Shown here: positions 7,106 to 14,381 of the stretch, one piece after another | Position numbering within the stretch: the first letter of the stretch is position 1 | Layout of the letters: each line of letters opens with the position of its first letter | Origin: CAXBBB01 sp963815505 | Lineage (GTDB): Bacteria > Bacteroidota > Rhodothermia > Rhodothermales > BA12 | Direction: 5' to 3' | NCBI GenBank assembly: GCA_963815505.1 | Contig: CAWFGU010000023.1 | Location: 1-64,000, forward strand | DNA length: 64,000 bases | Position numbers and translations under genes: made by a program | Notes under the pieces: generated by a model | What the model was told of the DNA's origin: nothing | Database searches by the model: none | The model's input: only the letters and a program-made list of their open reading frames with translations

Positions 7106-7579
7106 ATGTCCATCGCCCGCCGCTCCGCCCTCGCCTCGATCATGATTCGCGCTCACCGCGCCGCACGCCGGATGCGCGATCTGTTCGACTCCTACGCCGC
7201 CGCCCTGAGCCACGCGCTGAAATGCGTCTACCGCTCGGCTCAGGCCCTCGCGTTCATCAGCCGCAACGCGGGCCGCGAACTCGTCGCCCGCTTCGTCAAG
7301 GCCGACGGCACGGTTCGCCGGATGCGCTTCACCACGCCTGCCGCTCCCTACGTCACCGGCGGAGTCGTGACGGTCTGCGACCTCGACAATGGCGGAGAGA
7401 CGCGCCGCGTCAACCTCGACACGCTCGCCGAGATCACACCCGCTCCCGCGCCTGCCGACCGCGCCCCGATGCCCCGCGCCGCTGCCCGTCCGACCGTCGG
7501 CGACCTCGACGCCGACATGAACGAGATGACCGCCGACGAACTCGACGCCCACGCTGACGCCCTCTTCGGTAACGGCTGA
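7106..7579 (+). CDS. Hypothetical protein with SH3/WYL_2-like domain
   Basis: A 157-residue protein. Residues ~1-55 are basic and helical. The middle holds RELVARFVKADGTVRRMRFT followed by VTVCDLDNGGETRRVNLDTL, which resembles the small beta-barrel of phage WYL_2/DUF2693-type proteins (strand, xDGxxRxMxxT, strand, RRVxL). The tail is alanine/aspartate-rich. It is the first gene to the right of the three operator-like sites and divergent from the XRE module. Homologous barrels are common in phages and may bind nucleic acid. Assignment is tentative. Confidence 0.5.
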   Translation: MSIARRSALASIMIRAHRAARRMRDLFDSYAAALSHALKCVYRSAQALAFISRNAGRELVARFVKADGTVRRMRFTTPAAPYVTGGVVTVCDLDNGGETRRVNLDTLAEITPAPAPADRAPMPRAAARPTVGDLDADMNEMTADELDAHADALFGNG

Positions 7580-7666
7580 CGCCGCCCGGAGGGTAACAGA
7601 ACGTAACACAAGGGGTCTAGGCCCCTCACGCGCCCGCTACGGGCCGATCCTCACAACCCCGCCCCG

Positions 7667-8011
7667 ATGCCCGACACGACACCGAACCCCGCCACATCCG
7701 ACGCTCACGCCTTCACGCCCGGCGAAGCTGCACGCGAGGGAGAACAGGTATTCTTGCGCCTGCCTGCCGATGCCCGCCGCGACGTGTCCGACCTGCTCGC
7801 GCTCGTCTGGCAAGCCTCGACGCTTTCGGCCTGCGTCGCCGACAGCACCCGGCTCGCCGAAGCCGAGAAAGCCGCGCGCGAGACGCCCGGCCAGACGACC
7901 GCCGACGCGCTGCGCTTCATCGACCGGCACAGCGACCGCTACCGCGCCGCCGATCAACTCGCTACGCTGCTCTCCGACGCCGACACCGTCGCGAGCCGGA
8001 TCAGCATCTAG
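7667..8011 (+). CDS. Hypothetical alpha-helical protein
   Basis: A 114-residue protein (MPDTTPNPATSDAHAFTPGE...) predicted to be mainly helical, with VSDLLALVWQASTLSACVAD and ADALRFIDRHSDRYRAADQL. No family recognised. Its N-terminus resembles that of the next gene (MSDTTTAP), and both sit in the element's right arm. Probably co-transcribed with 7106 and 8036. Confidence 0.55.
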   Translation: MPDTTPNPATSDAHAFTPGEAAREGEQVFLRLPADARRDVSDLLALVWQASTLSACVADSTRLAEAEKAARETPGQTTADALRFIDRHSDRYRAADQLATLLSDADTVASRISI

Positions 8012-8035
8012 CCCCCACTCACTCACGCCTCACCC

Positions 8036-8416
8036 ATGCCTCACACCGAACCGCTTACGCCCATGTCCGACACGACGACCGCCCCGACCTACCCGCGCAC
8101 GATCAGCGAGCGCCGCCCCTTTCCGGGCGAGTTGCACGCGAACTATCCGCGGCCGCTCGAACTGCTGCCGCCGAAACTCGCCGACCGATTCGAGCGCGCC
8201 TCGATCAAGCTGCACGAAGCCGACGTGCTGGCCCGGCTGCTGCGCTCGCACGCCTACGAGGAAGGGATGCACGCGGCCGGGCAGTTCTACGGCAAGGACG
8301 CGCCCGCGTCCAAGCTGGACAGCTACGCGCAAGAGACGCTGGGCTACTCGTCTGCGCAGTGGCTATGCGACCTCGTGGAAGACGTGCGCGCGACCGTCGA
8401 CGCGCTCAACATCTGA
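8036..8416 (+). CDS. Hypothetical protein
   Basis: A 126-residue protein with an alternative ATG at 8063 (MSDTTTAPTYPRTISERRPF) that looks as good as the first start. The body is helical (LADRFERASIKLHEADVLAR, then QWLCDLVEDVRATVDALNI). No recognised domain. It is the last gene of the element; a hairpin and the tRNA-like 3' fragment follow. Confidence 0.55.
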   Translation: MPHTEPLTPMSDTTTAPTYPRTISERRPFPGELHANYPRPLELLPPKLADRFERASIKLHEADVLARLLRSHAYEEGMHAAGQFYGKDAPASKLDSYAQETLGYSSAQWLCDLVEDVRATVDALNI

Positions 8417-8453
8417 GCCGACGCCCTGAGCTTGCCGTGACGTTCGATCTACC

Positions 8454-8487
8454 GCAGCCCTGCCGAGCTTCCGCCCGGTAGGGCTGC
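8454..8487 (+). terminator. Candidate transcription terminator
   Basis: A perfect 8-bp stem (GCAGCCCT / AGGGCTGC) with an 18-base loop lies 38 bp after the last gene of the element. Only a weak T-rich tail (GTTCGTTC) follows, so intrinsic termination is plausible but not strong. The rest of 8417-8776 holds a T6 tract at 8542, the tRNA-like fragment and the sigma-factor promoter. Confidence 0.4.
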
Positions 8488-8661
8488 GTTCGTTCTCGGC
8501 AACCCTGAGCGAACGGACGCCCGCCGACGGCGACGCACTCGCTTTTTTCTTGTCCTTCTCCGCCTCAGCCCCGCAAAAGCGCCGCGCGCGTGCCCTTTGT
8601 TGCACCCCTGTTGTACCTGCCCGTTCGACGCCCCATAAAACACAACGACTTAGGCCAATCT

Positions 8662-8687
8662 GTTCGAGTCCCTCACTGCCCACCCCA
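8662..8687 (+). other. tRNA 3'-end-like fragment (candidate attR)
   Basis: Twenty-six bases read like the T-loop to 3' terminus of a tRNA: a TTCGAGT loop, CCCTC as the 3' side of the T stem, then ACTGCCC-A and a C-rich end. The matching 5' side of the T stem is absent, so this is a fragment and not a gene. Such fragments are left where an element integrates into a tRNA gene. It lies exactly where phage-like genes end and chromosomal genes begin. The full tRNA would be left of the window. Confidence 0.45.
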
Positions 8688-8727
8688 GAGGAAGGAGAAA
8701 ACAGTGCCTTCTACTAACTGATGCATA

Positions 8728-8754
8728 TTGGACGGATGGCTTCGCTTATCTTTG
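8728..8754 (+). promoter_or_regulatory. Bacteroidota-type promoter of the ECF sigma gene
   Basis: TTG (8728-8730) and TATCTTTG (8747-8754) are 16 bases apart, matching the -33 TTG / -7 TAnnTTTG consensus of Bacteroidota, although the spacing is slightly short. The ATG at 8777 lies 22 bases after the -7 box, leaving a leader of roughly 15 bases. Confidence 0.5.
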
Positions 8755-8776
8755 CGAATCGCCTCCCTCCACCACT

Positions 8777-9412
8777 ATGTCCCTCCTCGACGAATTCCGT
8801 TCGCTTCGGAAGTTGAGCGAGAGCCTCCCATTCGCTCTTGATGACGTGGCACAGGCCAATGACGCTTTCGTGCGGTGGCGAGGCGGAGACGAGGAGATGC
8901 GGGTCCCCATCGACCTGTACGTGTACCTCTACGCGAAGCGCTACTTCCTGACGAAGTTCATCACCAACCGCGATCTTCCACCAACCGAATACGACCTGCT
9001 CGTCAGCCAGGCGTTCGAGCGCGTGCAGAGTAGCGTGTCGACCGTCGAAAAAGCAGAGCGGTTTGCGCCGTGGCTGAGCGTCGTCTGCGTCAACCTGTTT
9101 CGCAACTACCTGCGCAGGCGACGCAAAGTGAGCAGCCTCGAAGACGCCGCCACCGACCGGCTCGAAGGCGACACCATCGACCTGTCGAGCTTGGACAAGG
9201 GGGCCGTCAAGATCACTCTGCTGGCTGCGATCGTTCGGCTGCCCGACTATCTCCGCGAGATCGCCCGTCTGCGCCTGATCGAAAACCGGTCGTACGAGCA
9301 GATAGCCGAAACGACTGGGCGAGATAAGGGCACGTTGCGTTCGTACGTCAATAAGGCGGTGAGTCAACTGCGCACCGATGACGGTCTGCGTGACTTACGG
9401 GAAGACGGATGA
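8777..9412 (+). CDS. ECF-type RNA polymerase sigma factor
   Basis: A 211-residue protein. The region 2-like part includes LYVYLYAKRYFLTKFITNRD and a helix with ERFAPWLSVVCVNLFRNYLRR, the usual WLxxIxxNxxxDxxRR position. The region 4-like part is IVRLPDYLREIARLRLIENR followed by SYEQIAETTGRDKGTLRSYV, a clear helix-turn-helix of sigma-70 region 4. It would direct polymerase to a small regulon. A membrane-anchored protein follows at 9498 and is the likely anti-sigma partner. It is the first chromosomal gene right of the accessory element and has its own promoter. Confidence 0.88.
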   Translation: MSLLDEFRSLRKLSESLPFALDDVAQANDAFVRWRGGDEEMRVPIDLYVYLYAKRYFLTKFITNRDLPPTEYDLLVSQAFERVQSSVSTVEKAERFAPWLSVVCVNLFRNYLRRRRKVSSLEDAATDRLEGDTIDLSSLDKGAVKITLLAAIVRLPDYLREIARLRLIENRSYEQIAETTGRDKGTLRSYVNKAVSQLRTDDGLRDLREDG

Positions 9413-9497
9413 TGACCCTCACTCGGCTTTTTTTTCGACCTGAAGTTACGGCCGACCCTTTTTGGGGTCTGGGTAGAGAGAAAGCATCCCGTTACTC

Positions 9498-10503
9498 ATG
9501 AACCTACGCGACGCCCTAAACCGGTATCCCGACCTGACGCCCGACGAGCGGCTGCAGGTCGACGCGCGCGTACCCACCGAAGCGCCCCACTACGCGGACG
9601 ACCTCGCGTGGATGCAACGCCTCACCGCCCTGCTCTCTGACCTCGGCTCCGAGTCCGATCGAGCACCTCACCTTGATGATGACACGATCGCTCATCTGGT
9701 CGCCTCCGAACTGATCGGGGGACCGCAGTCGCGCGCCGTCGACGAAACGTGGAGTTATCTGCGCGAGCGGCTGGAGCGCGACGGCGATCTGCGCGCACGC
9801 GTCGACTCAGCACGTGCGCATGCCGAGCGCATCGAGCGAGCGTCCGAAGATCCCATTGCGGCGTTCGAGCGGCTGAGTGGGCACTCGCTTTCGCAGCCGA
9901 AGCAGATCAAGGCTGAACGCTCCGCCCTACGACGACGCACCAATGACCGTCCGGCGGCTCAGCGCGCTGGCAGACCAGCCCGAACAGCGTTTCTTCGCTA
10001 CGCACTTATGGTCGCCTTCGTGCTCGTTGGACTGTATGGTGTGCTGGGCATCGCGAGCAGGTCGAGCCTGTCTGAGCTGCAGATGATGGGCGTTCCAGGT
10101 GACGGCATCTACCAAATGGGACGCGAGCAGGTCTTTCGAGGCGACGTTCGCGTGCCCGGCCCCGATAGCAACGATGCCCGATTCCGGCAGGCTATCAACC
10201 TGATCAAGGACGCGCGCGAGACGACGATAGGCCTATTCCCTCGCTACGACAGATCCAAACTGAGCGAGGCCCGCACGCTACTCCAAGCCATTCGCGAGAC
10301 AGAGGAGGAAAACACGTTTCTCCATCTGGAAGCGCTCTACCTGTTGGGTAAGACGATGCTGCTGCAAGAAGACGCCGAGGCTGCTCTTGCCCGTCTTCAC
10401 CGAACTCAACGAGCGCGGCACCCGCTACTCAGGCGAAGTCCAACGGATCCTCGCAACGCTGACCGTACGCGCTTCCGGATCGACCGACGAGGCGTCAGAC
10501 TGA
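9498..10503 (+). CDS. Membrane-anchored protein, probable anti-sigma partner (apparent frameshift)
   Basis: The N-terminal ~165 residues are cytosolic, with helices like LRDALNRYPDLTPDERLQVD and HLDDDTIAHLVASEL, similar to the N-terminal segments of anti-sigma factors in this lineage. One membrane helix follows (FLRYALMVAFVLVGLYGVLG, about residues 170-189). A periplasmic part has TPR-like helices (YLLGKTMLLQEDAEAALA). At about 10385 the frame shifts: FTELNERGTRYSGEVQRILA...SGSTDEASD ends at TGA 10501-10503, which continues the helix repeat better than the longer frame ending at 10547. It starts 86 bp after the sigma gene and is probably co-transcribed. Confidence 0.6.
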
Positions 10504-10582
10504 CGCTTTCTGCGTCAATGGGGCGAACGGCGCGCAAGCGGCGGTAGTTTAGAGCGTTCGTATACCGCATCTCCCTCCGCAC

Positions 10583-11119
10583 ATGATCATCCTCGGCGTC
10601 GATCCAGGCTCGAACCACACCGGCTATGCGGTCGTCGAGACGGCCGGACGGCGCGAGCGCGTGCTGGCTTGCGACACGCTTCACCTCAATGCCAAGGCGG
10701 ACCATCACGCCAAGTTGAAAGAGATCTACGACCGGTTGGGCGCCGTCGTCGAGGAGTTCCTGCCCGACGAGTGCGCGCTCGAAATGCCGATCTACGGCAA
10801 GAATCCACAATCGATGCTCAAGCTCGGCCGGGCACAGGCGGCGGCGATGCTCGTCGCGCTCAACCGTCAGATCCCCGTCACGCAGTACACGCCTGCCGAG
10901 GTCAAGAAATCGGTGACGGGCAACGGGGGCGCGAGCAAAGATCAGGTCGCCTACATGGTGCGCAGCATGGTGACGGTCCCTGCCGAAGCCGGACTCGACG
11001 CGACCGACGCCCTCGCTGTCGCGCTCTGTCACGTGCACCGGGCAAGCGCCGTCAGCCCGGTCCGGCACAAAAACTGGGCGGCCTTCGCCGAAGCCAACGC
11101 CGGACGCATCGTCGGGTGA
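10583..11119 (+). CDS. ruvC: Crossover junction endodeoxyribonuclease RuvC
   Basis: A 178-residue protein with the full RuvC pattern: ILGVDPGSNHTGYAVVE at the N-terminus (catalytic D7), ALEMPI (E67), KLGRAQAAAMLVA, the YTPAEVKKSVTGNGGASKDQ loop, and LDATDALAVALCH (D139 and D142). It resolves Holliday junctions with RuvA and RuvB during recombination and repair in the cytoplasm. Length is normal for the family. No ruvA or ruvB is adjacent. Its TGA overlaps a GTG that probably starts the next gene. Confidence 0.92.
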   Translation: MIILGVDPGSNHTGYAVVETAGRRERVLACDTLHLNAKADHHAKLKEIYDRLGAVVEEFLPDECALEMPIYGKNPQSMLKLGRAQAAAMLVALNRQIPVTQYTPAEVKKSVTGNGGASKDQVAYMVRSMVTVPAEAGLDATDALAVALCHVHRASAVSPVRHKNWAAFAEANAGRIVG

Positions 11120-11731
11120 ACCGCTTGGTGCTGCTCATGGTCGCTCTCGCGTCTGCGAGCTTCGAGTCTTGCCCAGCCAGCTACGGCTTTTTTGCTCCCA
11201 AGTGCGCCTTCGTCTCTGAGCGAGGCAGAAGACTTCGAACGCGAGCAGGGTTCGTCGGGTGTCCGGTTCGCGCCGGATATCTTTATCGGACGGGACTTGT
11301 GCCCCGAGGTAACAGGACAGCCGTTCGGGCCGCCTTTGGTGGCCAAACGCAAGGGCGCCCCACCGGTATCGGAAAGTGCCTCGTATTTCTATACAGAGTC
11401 CGACTCTACCGTGCGGTGCGTGCTCTACACCTGGGACGAGGGTGAAGTGCGATCCTTGAACGAGGCGCGAAAGCGGCTGGCGCAGACCGATGACGAGGTG
11501 CGGTCTGCACTTCCGCAGTACGAAGCCATCTTCGGCGCCGTGTCGCAGTATCTGTTGCCCGTTCTAGGACATCCCGATCTCCGAGACGAAGGCACTCAGA
11601 CTACGCAGTATCAAGACCGCCCGCGCTACGATCGCACTGCGCGCTGGACCACCGAAGGACGTGAGGCGACGCTTCGACTTTTACTGACCAACGGTACACA
11701 GCGCGTTCGGCTATCTATCGTGTGGGAGTAG
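11116..11731 (+). CDS. Hypothetical exported protein (apparent frameshift at a T6 run)
   Basis: A GTG at 11116 overlapping the ruvC stop opens VNRLVLLMVALASASFESC, which looks like a signal peptide. After a run of six T (about 11187-11192) the plausible continuation is in the next frame: PSAPSSLSEAEDFEREQGSS, then EVTGQPFGPPLVAKRKGAPP and ending RVRLSIVWE at 11731. Without the signal part a TTG at 11192 would be the start (179 residues). The mature region has a repeated DxxVR pattern and aromatic strands but no family I recognise. Likely periplasmic. Confidence 0.5.
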
Positions 11732-11752
11732 TTCTCCGTCCCGCATCCGGCG

Positions 11753-12259
11753 TTACTCCTCTTCCGAATCGGTCGCGTTCTCGGCTGCTTCGTCCGCGTT
11801 GACTTCGGCATCGGCCTGGTTGACGGGCGTGGGCGTTTCGGCGGGGTTTGGCTCGTCGGCCTTTTGAGCGCGGGCAGCGGTTTTGGGCTTGGCGTCCTTG
11901 GTTTCGGATTTCGACTCGGACTTGGTTTCGGACTGCGCGGCCTTCTTCTCTTCGTCCGTCGCCTCCTTGGGCGTCTTGGCGGCTTGGGCGGCTAGTTGGA
12001 ACTCGAGATCGCGCGCCTGAACGGCTTGGGCAATTTCGTCGGCGGGTACGTCAGCACCCAAATCGCGGATGAGTTCGGCGAACAGCTCTTCTTTGCGGCC
12101 GACGGTGATCCACTCGGGACGCGACTGCTCGATCACTCCGACGAGTGTCCGCAGGTGCGGGTAGCGAGCGGCAGGCGTGTCGAGACCGGCCAGGGCTTCG
12201 GCGTACCCCTGGGCATTGCGGCCGAGTTGGCGGTTGAACATCTTGTCGGCAGAGCGCAT
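11753..12259 (-). CDS. Hypothetical protein with disordered acidic tail (DUF4290-like N-terminus)
   Basis: A 168-residue protein. Residues 1-95 are helical (MFNRQLGRNAQGYAEALAGL, then PHLRTLVGVIEQSRPEW); the string GRN-x-Q and PHLR at these positions recalls the Bacteroidota family DUF4290. The remaining ~70 residues are low-complexity lysine/serine/glutamate/alanine repeats (KSESKSETKDAKPK), probably disordered. It converges with the plus-strand gene ending at 11731, 21 bp away. Function unknown. Confidence 0.55.
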   Translation of the reverse strand: MRSADKMFNRQLGRNAQGYAEALAGLDTPAARYPHLRTLVGVIEQSRPEWITVGRKEELFAELIRDLGADVPADEIAQAVQARDLEFQLAAQAAKTPKEATDEEKKAAQSETKSESKSETKDAKPKTAARAQKADEPNPAETPTPVNQADAEVNADEAAENATDSEEE

Positions 12260-12473
12260 GGCGTGGGGCGGGATCGGTGGATCGGAATGGGCAACTTAGG
12301 GCTTGGGCGAATCGGCGAGCAACGCGCGCAATGCGTATCGCGCCGTCTTCAACGTGAGGCGCCGCCGGACCCGCCCGGGCGAATCGGCGTTGAGCGGCGT
12401 CTGTGCACATAGTGTTGCACCCTATCGCGGCGTGTCCATACGTTGATGACTCGCCGCCTTCCGATCCACCGCC

Positions 12474-12755
12474 GTGTCCTCGCCCCGTCCCCAACGCCTC
12501 CCCTACCGCACCGAGCGCCTGACGCCCGTGCCGCCGTTTCATCGCCGCGCCAAACGCGCTTCGGAGTTAGACATCGGTGAGTTGGTATTTTATGGACCGA
12601 TGCCTTCGTTTTACGGTATCGGCGAGATCAAGCACACCGTCGGGCGCTTCGCCGTCGTCGACTTCAGGGGGACTGGCGCGAGCGGCGTGCACGAGGACCT
12701 GATCGACGGGCGCTACCTCATCCCCCTCTCGCCCGCCGAACGCGAGTTGATCTGA
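12474..12755 (+). CDS. Hypothetical small protein
   Basis: A 93-residue protein. After a basic, proline-rich N-terminus it has ELDIGELVFYGPMPSFYGIG then HTVGRFAVVDFRGTGASGVH, a run of short strands that could form a small beta-barrel. No family recognised. It is divergent from the 11753-12259 gene and isolated, so its promoter should lie in 12260-12473. Confidence 0.5.
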   Translation: MSSPRPQRLPYRTERLTPVPPFHRRAKRASELDIGELVFYGPMPSFYGIGEIKHTVGRFAVVDFRGTGASGVHEDLIDGRYLIPLSPAERELI

Positions 12756-13075
12756 GTGCATGATGCGCTGTCTCGTTGCGGCTCTCTCCTTGCCATCGGC
12801 CTGCACCACTTCGACCGAGGAGCGAGCACGGACCGATTTGTCGACGCTGATACGGACGAGCCGCACGTCATGTGAGGAGCGCATCGTCGGTGAGGACCGA
12901 CAAGGCGCTGTGTATCGGCAGGTGTCGAACACGTTCTGTCGGTAGCGCGCGTCGGCGCGATGTTGGATCTCTATCGAGGCTCAAAGACGGGAGCAGCGGC
13001 GACCGTGTCGTAACAGGCGAACGGAGGCGTCGAGCAGTCGGTGTCACGCGGTCACCCGACCCAACCCTGCCTGCC
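12756..13075. other. 320 bp with no supported gene
   Basis: A 61-codon frame at 12760-12945 shows no protein-like pattern and sits upstream of the channel gene. I see no hairpin with a T tract and no good -33/-7 promoter. The channel's longer in-frame extension to 12872 lacks a signal peptide, so this stretch is best read as a leader or promoter region. Confidence 0.35.
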
Positions 13076-14158
13076 GTGCGCCCTGTCCTGCTTTTGCTCG
13101 TCCTCGTCACCGCCGCGCCGTTGACTGCGCAGCCCGCCGACTCGGTGCGCGCGTCTGCTCTGACGGGGACGCTGACGGCTGCCGTTCACCACGCGCCGCC
13201 GTTCGCGATCAAGCTGGCCGATGGTACGTGGAACGGAGCCGCCGTCGAGTTGTGGCGGTCGATCGGGCGAGAAGCCGGATTCGACGCTCGGCTGATGGAG
13301 GTCGATTCCGACAGCCTGCTCATAGGTGCGCTGGGCCGAGGTGCCGACGTGGCGCTCACCTCGACCGTGACGCGCGAAGACCTCGACCGCGCCGACTTCC
13401 TCCCAGCCTATTACTCACCGCGCTTGGGAATCGCTGAGAAGGAGCAGAGCACACTGGTGAAAGTGCTCGTCAACTTCTTCAATCCCACGTTCTTGCGCAT
13501 CGTGCTCGGGCTGTCCCTGCTTCTGCTGCTCGTCGGCGTAATCGTATGGGCGTTCGAGCGGTCCGAGAACGACGACGAGTTTCGCACCGGCCCGGCTGGC
13601 ATATGGGACGGTTTCTGGTGGGCGGGCGTGACGATGACGACGATCGGGTATGGCGACAAAGCGCCCCAGTCCGTCGGCGGACGAGTGTCAGCGCTGATGT
13701 GGATGCTCGTGTCCATGGCAGTCACAGCCGCGCTGACGACGGCACTCATATCCGCGCTCGGCGTCGGCGGGAGCAGCGGCGGAAATAGCGGCGGCGTCCA
13801 ACTCCCCGGCGACTTGAAAGACAAAGCCGTCGGCGCCGTCGGCGGGTCGTACGCCGCAGACGTACTCAGCGCCGAGGGCCTGACCTATCGCACGTATCCT
13901 GATCTCGGAACCGCCTTACTCGCCGTCGAATCGGACAGCCTTGACGCTTTCATCGACGCGGTTCCCGTTATCAGCGCGCAACTGAACGCGCTAAACATCA
14001 GCGATGTGGACGTCTCGCCTATCGCGTCCGTTTCCGAGCGCTGGGCTATCGCCGTTCTCCCCAACAGCCCCTTGCGGGAACCGCTGACGCGTGCACTACT
14101 CGAGCGAACCGAGAGCCCCGGCTGGCGCGCCACGCTGGACCGGTATCTGGACGACTGA
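13076..14158 (+). CDS. GluR0-like ligand-gated potassium channel
   Basis: The GTG at 13076 is chosen because it begins a signal peptide (RPVLLLLVLVTAAPLTAQ). The layout is that of a prokaryotic glutamate-receptor channel. It has the first lobe of a periplasmic solute-binding family 3 domain (about 30-125), a membrane helix (FLRIVLGLSLLLLLVGVIVW, 139-158), and a pore loop with the potassium filter TTIGYGD (188-194). A second helix follows (about 203-228), then a glycine-rich hinge and the second binding lobe (about 245-355). The intact GYGD filter implies potassium selectivity. The ligand, probably an amino acid, is not evident. It stands alone, followed by a strong hairpin. Confidence 0.85.
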   Translation: MRPVLLLLVLVTAAPLTAQPADSVRASALTGTLTAAVHHAPPFAIKLADGTWNGAAVELWRSIGREAGFDARLMEVDSDSLLIGALGRGADVALTSTVTREDLDRADFLPAYYSPRLGIAEKEQSTLVKVLVNFFNPTFLRIVLGLSLLLLLVGVIVWAFERSENDDEFRTGPAGIWDGFWWAGVTMTTIGYGDKAPQSVGGRVSALMWMLVSMAVTAALTTALISALGVGGSSGGNSGGVQLPGDLKDKAVGAVGGSYAADVLSAEGLTYRTYPDLGTALLAVESDSLDAFIDAVPVISAQLNALNISDVDVSPIASVSERWAIAVLPNSPLREPLTRALLERTESPGWRATLDRYLDD

Positions 14159-14292
14159 ATACGCGGAAGCGATGTTGGCTTCTCTATCCGCGCCGGAGGT
14201 ATGGAGCCATTTGCGAATCCGCTACCGTTTGAGATTTCAACCGACTCGCTGCTGCCACGAGACGCACGAAACGCAATTTCCCCAAAACAGCC

Positions 14293-14324
14293 GAGGGCGC
14301 GTGCGGGGGATTGCACGCGCCCTC
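14293..14324. terminator. Bidirectional terminator between convergent genes
   Basis: A perfect 12-bp GC stem (GAGGGCGCGTGC / GCACGCGCCCTC) with an 8-base loop lies between the channel gene and the transglycosylase gene, which converge. On the minus strand the stem is followed by GGCTGTTTTGGGG, giving a short T tract. It is suited to stopping transcription from both sides. Confidence 0.65.
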
Positions 14325-14381
14325 GAGGGGGGAATGGCGAGGCAGCCACAGCCTCTTCTCCTCCATCCCGCTGCGTCCGGT

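Noticed and set aside
12760..12945. 61-codon open frame before the channel gene
   Set aside because: Serine/arginine-rich with no recognisable pattern; better read as leader sequence.
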